DNA of 64,000 bases from assembly GCA_900318335.1 (NCBI GenBank), contig ONKF01000017.1, forward strand, positions 8,416 through 72,415, read 5' to 3'. Position 1 is the first letter of the stretch, and each line of letters starts with the position of its first letter. This document shows positions 36,002 through 43,667 of this stretch, piece after piece. Below the pieces are notes generated by a model that ran no database searches, was not told where the DNA came from, and saw only the letters and a list, made by a program, of their open reading frames with translations. The translations under genes were made by a program, and so were the position numbers. The stretch is from an uncultured Prevotellaceae bacterium. GTDB lineage: Bacteria; Bacteroidota; Bacteroidia; Bacteroidales; Muribaculaceae.

Positions 36002-39000
36002 ATGAAAAAACAATTAGCACTGTTGGCCGCCCTGGCTATCGCCTGCGGAGCTCCCGCTGGGATGACATCGCTTCCCAGCACGGGTTTCACAGCCAAGGGT
36101 ACCAACCGCGGTACCGCCACCGATGTGGACGGCAAGTATTCAATCAACGCCAATCGAGGTGACGTGCTCATCATTTCCTACGTGGGCAGCAAGCCCATGG
36201 AGGTTACCGTGGGCAGCAGTGCCATGGACATTGACATGGCAGCCAATGACCAGGTCCTCGATGAGGTTGTTGTAACCGCACTCGGTATCCGCAAGGACAA
36301 GAAGTCGCTGGGTTATGCAGTCGATGACTTGAAGGCCGAGGAACTGATGCGCAACAAGAACACCAACGCCATCAACTCACTTGCCGGTAAGATCGCCGGT
36401 GTAAACATCACCCAGTCGTCTGGTGCCGCAGGTTCGGGTGCTCAGATCATCCTGCGTGGTGGTACATCACTGGAGCGCGACAACCAGCCGCTGTTTGTTG
36501 TGGATGGTGTCATCTATGACAACTCCACCTCGATTATCGGTAACTCTGGCTTTGATGGCATGACCGGTGTGGCAACCACCAACTCCAACCGTGTGATGGA
36601 TATCAATCCCGAGGATATCGAGAGCATGAGTGTACTGAAGGGCCCCGCCGCAGCTGCGCTTTACGGCTCAAAGGCTGCCAACGGTGTTGTCATCATCTCC
36701 ACCAAGAAGGGTAAAGAAGGCCACGTGGAGGTTAACTTGAACGCTAAGTTCATCACCACCTGGGCAAAATACCTTCCCGAGACCCAAAAGAAATACAAAC
36801 GTGGTTATGTATGGCAACACTACAATGAAGATGGTTCTTACAAGGATTTCACCTATGATGACAAGACCTATTCATCGTGGGGAGCTCCCGCCGCTCCTGG
36901 CGAGACCGTGTATGATAACATCGGTAACTTCTTTGAGAGAGGTAATGCTTGGGACACCAACGTGAGCGTTAGCGGCGGTACCAAGTACAATAACTTCTTC
37001 CTGAGTGGTTCATTCTATGATCAGGACGGTATCATTCCCACCACGGGTTATACCAAAACCACCTTCCGCTTCAATGGTGAGCAACGTTTTGGCCATTTCA
37101 CCTTTGGTGCCAATGCCGCCTATAGCCAAGCCCGCACTACAAAGACTCTGACCAGTGCCGCTCTTTACGGTGATAACGGCCAGGGTACGATGTACACAGT
37201 GTATAACTGGAACCCATTTGAGGACATGAGGAACTATCTCAATGAGGACGGTTCGCGTGCCACCTTGCGTCCTGACTTGATGCCATGGGAAGAGCGCAAT
37301 AATCCTTACTGGATTCTGAAGAAGGACCGTCTGACTGATGATACCGAGCGTTTCACCGGCAACTTCAACGTGAAGTGGGACATCTTTGACTGGTGGTGGA
37401 TCAGCTACCGCATGGGTGTTGACTCTTACACAACCGAGAACACTAACAAACTCGCTTCTGGTGGTACCCACAAGGAGAACTGGAAGAACGGTATGTACAG
37501 TGAGAACTCTATGCGTTACCGTTACCTGTCCAACAACCTGATGACCAACTTCAACAAACAGTTCGGTGACTTCAACTTCAACCTGCTGTTAGGTGGTACT
37601 ACCGAGTACACCAAGCGCCAAAGGAACTCCCGCATGGCTTGGAACTTCCAGGTACCCGACTTCTTCTCGTTTGACAATGCGCTGAAGGAGGATCGCGATT
37701 TCTCAAATTACAAGAGCCGCAAACGTTTGGCTGGTGTCTTCGGTGAGTTCCGTATTGATTGGCGCAGCGCTCTGTTCTTGACAGTGACTGGCCGCAACGA
37801 CTGGTCTTCTACTCTGCCCAAGGAAAACCGCAGCTACTTCTATCCTAGTGTGAGCGGTGCTATTGTGTTCACCGAACTGATGGGTGACTCTCGTCCCGAT
37901 TGGCTGACCTTCGGTAAACTCCGTGCCAGCTGGGCTAAGGTAGGTAAGGATACCGATCCTTATGTAACAAACACCTATCTATGGCCCGTGGGCACTTACC
38001 TGAATGGTATGACCGGTGTGGGTAACACTTGGACCACTGGTAACCCCTTCCTGAAACCTGAGATCACCAAATCGACCGAGGTGGGTATTGAAATGCGCTT
38101 CTTCAACAACCGCCTGCACTTCGACTATGCTTATTATACCAACAACTCCATCAACCAGATCATGGAGCCTCGTCTGTCTAACTTCATCGGTTACATCCTA
38201 CGTAAGGTGAACGCTGGTGACGTTTACAACAAGGGTATGGAGCTCACGATTGGCGGTACACCCATCAAGACTCGTAACTTCACTTGGGAAACCAACCTGA
38301 TTATGAGTGGCAACCGCGGTACGGTGAAGAACCTCATCGACGGTGTGGACATCCTCTACGTGACCGACGTACAGGTGGGTAGCGCACGTGCTGCCTCATT
38401 CAATGGCGGTAACTTTATGGCCATCAGCGGTAGCGAATTAGACCGTGACCCCAAAGGCAACCTGATTCTTGATGACAACAACATGCCCACTGGTGGCAAG
38501 AACGATAAACTGGAAATCGGTAACCGCGAGCCCAAGTTCTCCGGTGGTTGGAACAATACCCTGACCTGGAGGAACTGGACTTTCAACATGTTGTGGGAAT
38601 TCCGTGTAGGCGGCCATGTTTACAACGGCACCCTTTACTCGATGGTTACCAATGGTACTGCTGCTTTGACCGAAGGTCGTAACCACCTTTCAATCACTGG
38701 TGTTCACCAGACTGGAACTCAAGATGTTGTTGGCGAAGATGGCAAAACGACTAAGGTTCCCGTTTACTCAGATCCTACGACTTATGAATTTGAGGCCGGT
38801 AAGCTCTATGACTATAATGGCAAGCAGACTCCGGGTGAGTGGATCATCAACAACTACTACACCGATTATTACTTGAAAGAGAGCACAAACTTCATGAAGA
38901 AGGTTAACGCACTGCGCCTGCGCACCATTTCGCTCTCTTATGCCCTGCCCAAGTCATTACTGGCACGCACCAAATACATCAAAGCTTGCTCGCTGACCGC

Positions 39001-39706
39001 TACAGGTACCAACCTGCTGCTGTTTACCAACTACGATGGTGATCCCGAGGTAGCTGCCGCTGGTGCTGGTTCGATTGGTTCAAGCTCCGTAGGTATCGAC
39101 TACTGCGGTGTTCCCTCAACGGCAAGTCTCTCCTTCGGTGTCAACATGACCTTCGGCACTGACTATGAGGCTCCCGCCCGCGTGAACAATGTTGAGCTTG
39201 AAAACCTGAACGGCCAGATCAACGACCTGCGCAACCAGCTTGCTAACGCTCAGAACGCCAGCAACGCCCGCATTGCCCAGCTCGAGAATGACCTCGCTGC
39301 TGCCAACAAGGCTCTGGCTAACTGCCGCAATGACCTGAATGCTGCCAAGAATGCCGCTCCCAAGGTGGTTGACAACAGCAAGCAGTACATGAACGTCCTG
39401 GTTCACTTCCCCGTGAACAAGACCGGTATCACCGCCGACCAGCGTGCCAACGTTGAGCGCGTGGCTGCTTACCTGAAGAGCCATCCCGGAGCAACTTGCG
39501 AAATCAAGGGTTACGCTTCGCCCGAGGGCAACCAGGAGAACAACATCAAGCTCGCTAACGGCCGCGCCGCCAGCGTGAAGGATATGCTCGTTAACAAGTA
39601 TGGTATCGCTGCCAACCGCATCAACGCTGCTGGCCAGGGTATCAGCAACATGTTTGACGAATTGAGTTGGAACCGCGTTTCCATCTGTGAGATCATCGTG
39701 AAGTAA
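36002..39706 (+). CDS. Second SusC/RagA transporter with coiled coil and OmpA-like domain
   Basis: This 1234-residue protein has the same rare design as the one at 9834-13751. The signal peptide (MKKQLALLAALAIACGAPAG) runs almost directly into the second half of the carboxypeptidase-regulatory-like domain (KGTNRGTATDVDGKYSI), so the first strands of that domain are missing. DEVVVTALG is the TonB box-like phrase; plug phrases are INSLAGKIAGVNI, ILRGGTSLERDNQPLFVVDG and VLKGPAAAALYGSKAANGVV. The barrel ends near SLSFGVNMTFG. Then follow a coiled coil of about 60 residues (about 1065-1127) and an OmpA-like domain (about 1128-1234: GYASPEG, LANGRAASVKDML, GQGISNMF). Codons are richer in GGT, CGT, TCT and ACT than in neighbouring genes, which may mean high expression. 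Confidence 0.92.
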   Translation: MKKQLALLAALAIACGAPAGMTSLPSTGFTAKGTNRGTATDVDGKYSINANRGDVLIISYVGSKPMEVTVGSSAMDIDMAANDQVLDEVVVTALGIRKDKKSLGYAVDDLKAEELMRNKNTNAINSLAGKIAGVNITQSSGAAGSGAQIILRGGTSLERDNQPLFVVDGVIYDNSTSIIGNSGFDGMTGVATTNSNRVMDINPEDIESMSVLKGPAAAALYGSKAANGVVIISTKKGKEGHVEVNLNAKFITTWAKYLPETQKKYKRGYVWQHYNEDGSYKDFTYDDKTYSSWGAPAAPGETVYDNIGNFFERGNAWDTNVSVSGGTKYNNFFLSGSFYDQDGIIPTTGYTKTTFRFNGEQRFGHFTFGANAAYSQARTTKTLTSAALYGDNGQGTMYTVYNWNPFEDMRNYLNEDGSRATLRPDLMPWEERNNPYWILKKDRLTDDTERFTGNFNVKWDIFDWWWISYRMGVDSYTTENTNKLASGGTHKENWKNGMYSENSMRYRYLSNNLMTNFNKQFGDFNFNLLLGGTTEYTKRQRNSRMAWNFQVPDFFSFDNALKEDRDFSNYKSRKRLAGVFGEFRIDWRSALFLTVTGRNDWSSTLPKENRSYFYPSVSGAIVFTELMGDSRPDWLTFGKLRASWAKVGKDTDPYVTNTYLWPVGTYLNGMTGVGNTWTTGNPFLKPEITKSTEVGIEMRFFNNRLHFDYAYYTNNSINQIMEPRLSNFIGYILRKVNAGDVYNKGMELTIGGTPIKTRNFTWETNLIMSGNRGTVKNLIDGVDILYVTDVQVGSARAASFNGGNFMAISGSELDRDPKGNLILDDNNMPTGGKNDKLEIGNREPKFSGGWNNTLTWRNWTFNMLWEFRVGGHVYNGTLYSMVTNGTAALTEGRNHLSITGVHQTGTQDVVGEDGKTTKVPVYSDPTTYEFEAGKLYDYNGKQTPGEWIINNYYTDYYLKESTNFMKKVNALRLRTISLSYALPKSLLARTKYIKACSLTATGTNLLLFTNYDGDPEVAAAGAGSIGSSSVGIDYCGVPSTASLSFGVNMTFGTDYEAPARVNNVELENLNGQINDLRNQLANAQNASNARIAQLENDLAAANKALANCRNDLNAAKNAAPKVVDNSKQYMNVLVHFPVNKTGITADQRANVERVAAYLKSHPGATCEIKGYASPEGNQENNIKLANGRAASVKDMLVNKYGIAANRINAAGQGISNMFDELSWNRVSICEIIVK

Positions 39707-39802
39707 GATTAACAAGTTTAAAGTTTAAAGTCTAGAGTTTAAAGCAATTAAATTACTGAAAACTAAGGACTAAGGACTAAAAACTAATAACTAAGACATA
39801 AT
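39707..39802 (+). repeat. susC-susD spacer made of 7-nt repeats (second locus)
   Basis: The spacer has GTTTAAA-type heptads after the SusC stop and the block CTAAGGA, CTAAGGA, CTAAAAA, CTAATAA, CTAAGAC before the SusD start. It is nearly the same as 9736-9833 on the other strand. Confidence 0.85.
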
Positions 39803-41671
39803 ATGAAACTATTCAAATCAATTATACTGTGTGGTTTGGCTGCAGTGGCATTGTCGCTCACTTCCTGCAACGATTGGCTTGATGTGAACAATGACCCCAA
39901 CACGCCGACCTCGGCCGATGCCAGCTACTCGACCCGCATGACCTTCATGCAGCACTACAGCATCGCTGCCTACATGATCCCATCGTCCAACACTGCATAC
40001 TATTGCGGACAGTTGGCTACATATACTGGTGCTCAACAGACGGCGGCTATGAATTGGAACCTGGGTGGCAGCAACCGTGCCAATAATGCCCAGCAATGGT
40101 TCCTCGTTCCCGTGGGTGGTAATCTGCCCGACCTCTACAATAGCGCTATGGAAGACGGTGCTTATCACTATGCTGCTATGGCTTGCTATTTCAAGGCTTT
40201 CGGTTTCATGAATTTGGCTGACCTCTTCGGTGAGGTGCCCTTTGATGAAGCCTTTGGCGATGCAGTGGCTCCCAAGTACAACACTGGTAAGGAAGTGTTC
40301 ATGGGTTGCATCAAACTCATTGATCAGGCTATCGAGCTCTTCCAGAGGGAACAGGATCCTAATGCACTCCCCCTTAGCGATGGCGACATGTGGAACGGTG
40401 GCGACACTGGCAAATGGATTAAGTTATGCTATTTCCTGAAAGCACGTTGGCTCAACCACTTGAGCAAGAAACAAGCTGGTAGCTATACCGAGGGTAAGTA
40501 TGACCAGGCTGCTATTCTGGACTGCCTCTCCAAGGCCATGCAGAGCAATGCAGACAACACTGTTGTTTATCACGAGGACAACAACAGCACCACCCATGAC
40601 CATGAGGGATGGGATGAGCCTGTTGACTATTCAGCACTGTATTCGTGCATCGGTATGAACAACAACCGTATGTTCGTTTCCAAGTGCTTTTATGACAACC
40701 TGACAAACTTTGCCGGTAATGGTGTGGAAGACCCCCGTGCCGACAAGTTCATTCCCTGGGCTCGCTCAGTCAAGAGTGACGATACTCCTGACGAAATCAA
40801 GTGGAGTGAAGATGGCAAGTGGCGTCGTTCGCTGGGTGTTGACCTGACTACCAACATCATCAGCAACGGTGGTCCTTTCCCCTCACTGTACAGTGGTAAC
40901 ATCCCTGGCTGGTATTGTAACACTACAGATAATGCACGTCAAGGCGACACCATCTATGTACAGGGTCAATCTGGCTCAACTGGCTACGGTGGCGGCAAGG
41001 ATATGCTCATGCGTAGAACAGCTGGCTATGACGAGTCAGCTATCTCTGGCGTTTTCTGGACACGTCCCACTTCTCCCACAGTGGTTGGTTCTTATGCCGA
41101 GGCTTGTATGATCAAGGCTGAGGTGCTCTTCCGTCAAGGTAAGACCACTGAGGCTTACAACGCCTATCGCGAGGGTATTAAGGCAAACATTGAGTTTGTT
41201 AACGACATGTGCAAGCGTTGGGTCGCTGATGATCCTACATTGGTTTCCTGCCCCTCCTTCACTCCGATGGAGCAGGCCGATATTGACAACTTCCTGAACA
41301 ACGGTATCGGCACCGCTAGTGACCTTACCATGGGCAAGATTATGACTCAGAAGCAGATCATCGTGTTCTTCACCACCGAGATGTGGCTTGACATGCGCCG
41401 CATGGACTACAATCCCGAGTACTTCTTGGGATGGCAAAAGCCGTTCATGTATCTGAATACCGCTAGTTACAAAACCTACTGTCCCGACGGCAAATATCCT
41501 CGCCGCTGGAACCAGGCTTCCTACGAGAAAGACTATAACACGACTAATCTCGATGCCATCGGCGATCTAGTGCCTGGTGCACGTGATCTCCCAGTTGGCG
41601 AGAATGGCAAGTGGTATCTCTCGGATCAGATCTGCACCCTCCCCGTATGGTGGGACAGCGACCAGGAGTAA
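39803..41671 (+). CDS. SusD-family outer-membrane lipoprotein (SusD-like_2 type)
   Basis: This 622-residue lipoprotein is the surface partner of the SusC-OmpA transporter just upstream. The lipobox Cys is Cys22 (MKLFKSIILCGLAAVALSLT, then SCND). The phrase DWLDVNNDPNTPTSADASYS right after the lipidation site is typical of the SusD-like_2 branch, while the partner at 8023-9735 is of the RagB/SusD branch, so the two pairs differ in the lid protein although their signal peptides and spacers are alike. The C-terminal part contains TEMWLDMRRMDYNPEYFLG. A strong terminator follows. The ligand is unknown. Confidence 0.9.
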   Translation: MKLFKSIILCGLAAVALSLTSCNDWLDVNNDPNTPTSADASYSTRMTFMQHYSIAAYMIPSSNTAYYCGQLATYTGAQQTAAMNWNLGGSNRANNAQQWFLVPVGGNLPDLYNSAMEDGAYHYAAMACYFKAFGFMNLADLFGEVPFDEAFGDAVAPKYNTGKEVFMGCIKLIDQAIELFQREQDPNALPLSDGDMWNGGDTGKWIKLCYFLKARWLNHLSKKQAGSYTEGKYDQAAILDCLSKAMQSNADNTVVYHEDNNSTTHDHEGWDEPVDYSALYSCIGMNNNRMFVSKCFYDNLTNFAGNGVEDPRADKFIPWARSVKSDDTPDEIKWSEDGKWRRSLGVDLTTNIISNGGPFPSLYSGNIPGWYCNTTDNARQGDTIYVQGQSGSTGYGGGKDMLMRRTAGYDESAISGVFWTRPTSPTVVGSYAEACMIKAEVLFRQGKTTEAYNAYREGIKANIEFVNDMCKRWVADDPTLVSCPSFTPMEQADIDNFLNNGIGTASDLTMGKIMTQKQIIVFFTTEMWLDMRRMDYNPEYFLGWQKPFMYLNTASYKTYCPDGKYPRRWNQASYEKDYNTTNLDAIGDLVPGARDLPVGENGKWYLSDQICTLPVWWDSDQE

Positions 41672-41696
41672 TCCCCCACTCCATTGATTAAAAACG

Positions 41697-41732
41697 ACCG
41701 CCGAGGCTACCACAGCCCCGGCGGTTGTTTTT
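41697..41732 (+). terminator. Terminator of the second susC-susD operon
   Basis: Stem ACCGCCG with CGGCGGT and inner GGCT with AGCC, followed by TTTTT. Confidence 0.85.
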
Positions 41733-41844
41733 ATCACCCAACAAGCTCTATCAAAGAACTCTTTCCTTCTTATTGGCGTCGTCCGGTAGAGCGTAGGGAT
41801 TGCGTACAAAAGGGGACCAACAGCGGCCATTAAGGCCGCTTCAA

Positions 41845-41902
41845 GGGGACGGTTCGGTTTGTAACAAAAGATTGATCTTTTGTTGCTAACGGAACCGTCC
41901 CC
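41845..41902. repeat. 58-bp REP-like palindromic element, copy 1
   Basis: Outer arms GGGGACGGTTC and GAACCGTCCCC (11 bp) enclose an inner hairpin AACAAAAGAT-tg-ATCTTTTGTT (10 bp). Arms of this sequence recall REP elements that are mobilised by IS200-like REP-associated transposases; no transposase gene is near. Confidence 0.85.
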
Positions 41903-41947
41903 ACATGATAGGCTAGTGTAGAACTTATATGCGATTTGACAGCTAGA

Positions 41948-42005
41948 GGGGACGGTTCCTCAGTCACAAAACTCTGCGAGTTTTCATGACAGACGAACCG
42001 TCCCC
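41948..42005. repeat. 58-bp REP-like palindromic element, copy 2
   Basis: It has the same outer arms GGGGACGGTTC and GAACCGTCCCC, the same total length and the same orientation as copy 1, but a different inner hairpin, AAAACTC-tgc-GAGTTTT. The copies are 45 bp apart. Confidence 0.85.
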
Positions 42006-42080
42006 GACACAGCCACCTAATGGTGGCTTATGGCAGTGCATCAACCAAAGATTGAAAAGTTTTACTGGACACCGATGGCC

Positions 42081-43205
42081 CTAATCCTCGATTGTAATGA
42101 CTGGCGCCTTCTCCAGCAGGCTACGGTAGAGGCCGGTCATCTTTTGATAGAAATTGGGATAGTCCAAATTGTCCTGGAAGTCCTTCTGAGCCTGGGTGCC
42201 CATGCGGCTACGGCCAGCGGCATCATTGATGAGCTGATTGATGGCTGTGGTCAACGCGGACTCGTCGCCTGGAGGCACGAGCAGACCGTTCACATTGTCC
42301 TTGACATACTCGGGCTGGGCTCCGTTGTTGCTGCAGATGTGGGCACGGCCAGCCATCATATACTCCAAATTGCTGATACCCAATGCCTCGGGCTGAATGG
42401 ACGGCAATACACCGAAATCAGCCTGCCGCAGGTACTCCAGGATGTTGTCCCTGAAGCCTAACAATGTGACATTGTTTACCATGCCCGCGGCAACGATAAA
42501 CCCCTTGATTTTGGCCTTATATTTGGGCTGTCCCTCACCGATAATGGCCAGGTGGTACTTTGCCTTATCCACGTGGGATAAAGCGCCCAGAAGCGTGTCT
42601 AAACCTTTTTCTGGGGCTAATTTTCCGTGATACATGATCAACGACTGGTGACTGTCGAGTTTCAACTCGCGTCGCAGGTCGGGCACCTGGGTGCCGATCT
42701 GGCTGTCACAGACGCTGTCACGCAAGACGACAGTACGGTCGGCATATTGCTTCTTGGCCTTGCCCAGGAACGCTTCCCGCGCCATCTCGGACGAGAAAAC
42801 AAAGCAGTCAATCGACTTATACAACTTGGTGTACATGTAGTTCTTCTTGGGCTTGTAAACGCCATGAACACTCACCACGACCCGAGTGTCGCGGTTTTCA
42901 CTGATGCGGCGAGCCATCACGGCCATAAAAGCATCCTTGAAGCTATGCACATGGATGATGTTCTGCCCCTTGCGCAACAGGCGGGCAAAGCGCACGGGAC
43001 TGTCGATGTCGGTCACCCCCTTGAGTGGCAGGATAGAGATGGGTATCTCCAATCGACGGTATTGCTTGAGCACATTGGGATGCTTGCGGCAGACAACCTC
43101 GACATAGAAGTCAGGGTCATTGCGCAGCCGTTCCACCAGGTCATAAGTATATTGCTCAGCTCCTGTCCAGTGCTTGTTGGAAACAATATGGAAAACGTTT
43201 ATCAT
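42081..43205 (-). CDS. Glycosyltransferase, GT4-like (GT-B fold)
   Basis: This 374-residue cytosolic enzyme transfers a sugar from a nucleotide-sugar donor. The N-terminal domain starts MINVFHIVSNKHWTGAEQYT (the glycine-rich acceptor loop). The C-terminal Glycos_transf_1 domain has LIMYHGKLAPEKGLDTLLGA, HLAIIGEGQPKYKAKI, VTLLGFRDNILEYLRQADFG and the E-x7-E-type motif SIQPEALGISNLEYMM. It is alone rather than inside a polysaccharide cluster; another GT4-like gene is at 53804-54946. A small ORF and a strong terminator lie in its upstream region (43309-43523), which may affect its expression. Confidence 0.88.
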   Translation of the reverse strand: MINVFHIVSNKHWTGAEQYTYDLVERLRNDPDFYVEVVCRKHPNVLKQYRRLEIPISILPLKGVTDIDSPVRFARLLRKGQNIIHVHSFKDAFMAVMARRISENRDTRVVVSVHGVYKPKKNYMYTKLYKSIDCFVFSSEMAREAFLGKAKKQYADRTVVLRDSVCDSQIGTQVPDLRRELKLDSHQSLIMYHGKLAPEKGLDTLLGALSHVDKAKYHLAIIGEGQPKYKAKIKGFIVAAGMVNNVTLLGFRDNILEYLRQADFGVLPSIQPEALGISNLEYMMAGRAHICSNNGAQPEYVKDNVNGLLVPPGDESALTTAINQLINDAAGRSRMGTQAQKDFQDNLDYPNFYQKMTGLYRSLLEKAPVITIED

Positions 43206-43308
43206 TAGGTTGATTCAGTTTGTTAAGGTAGGCATGAATTGAAAATATCCATGCGGCGCCACGAAGATAGTCATTTTTTTAGTAATACTTCATCAACGGG
43301 CCAAAAAA

Positions 43309-43338
43309 AATCAGTCAACCTTCACAGGCAGACTGATT
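43309..43338 (-). terminator. Strong terminator upstream of the glycosyltransferase
   Basis: Stem AATCAGTC with GACTGATT followed, on the minus strand, by eight T. It lies 103 bp before the glycosyltransferase start and 47 bp after the small ORF, so it ends a short transcript or attenuates the glycosyltransferase. Confidence 0.8.
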
Positions 43339-43384
43339 AATCTTGCTTAAATGTATTAAACGAGTGATTCACTATCACTCAAAG

Positions 43385-43501
43385 TCAAATAACACTTTTC
43401 AAGGATACTAATTCCATTCTCGTATTATTAATGCACATTTCTTTATCAGATAATAATCCCTTCATAAAACTTAAAGCCATGACTGTTACATCATCATCCA
43501 T
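43385..43501 (-). CDS. Possible small protein or leader peptide, 38 residues
   Basis: The frame ATG at 43501 to TGA at 43385 encodes 38 residues beginning MDDDVTVMALSFMKGLLSDK. A perfect -7 box TAATTTTG (43523-43516) lies 14 nt upstream and a strong terminator follows, so the piece has a complete transcription unit of about 200 nt. It has no signal peptide, and I do not recognise the sequence. It could be a small protein, or a leader peptide controlling the terminator before the glycosyltransferase. It has no clear ribosome-binding site, but that is usual in Bacteroidota. Confidence 0.4.
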   Translation of the reverse strand: MDDDVTVMALSFMKGLLSDKEMCINNTRMELVSLKSVI

Positions 43502-43515
43502 TAACAATCACAATG

Positions 43516-43523
43516 CAAAATTA
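43516..43523 (-). promoter_or_regulatory. -7 promoter box (TAATTTTG) for the small ORF
   Basis: Perfect TAnnTTTG on the minus strand, with TTTC (three of four -33 bases) 19 bp upstream. Confidence 0.55.
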
Positions 43524-43611
43524 CGAATAAATCACATGTGCGGAAACACTTGTTAACCGCCCCTTGGCTTTTTATTGTCGCATATCAATTTTTTTGACGA
43601 TTTTACACCAC

Positions 43612-43648
43612 AAAAACACCGATTTCATCGAAGAAAATCGGTGTTTTT
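43612..43648 (-). terminator. Terminator of the minus-strand AraC regulator
   Basis: A 14-bp perfect stem (AAAAACACCGATTT type) around CATCGAAGA, which on the minus strand ends in TTTTTG. It lies 20 bp after the stop codon. Confidence 0.8.
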
Positions 43649-43667
43649 TGAATATAACAATTTTAAA

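Larger units (their letters stand above)
41672..42080. other. Intergenic region, 409 bp, with palindromic elements
   Basis: No gene is seen. After the terminator at 41697-41732 come a hairpin AGCGGCC/GGCCGCT (41822-41840), two 58-bp palindromic elements (41845-41902, 41948-42005) and a hairpin AGCCACC/GGTGGCT (42011-42028). Confidence 0.7.
43206..43667. other. Intergenic region, 462 bp, with a possible small gene and two terminators
   Basis: The region holds a -7 box (43523-43516), a 38-codon ORF (43501-43385) and a strong terminator (43338-43309), all on the minus strand, plus the terminator of the AraC gene (43612-43648). Confidence 0.6.

Noticed and set aside
41822-42028. CRISPR-like array in the palindrome region
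   Set aside because: Only two copies, each a palindrome with a different core and a single spacer; this is a REP-type pattern, not a repeat-spacer array, and no cas gene is present.
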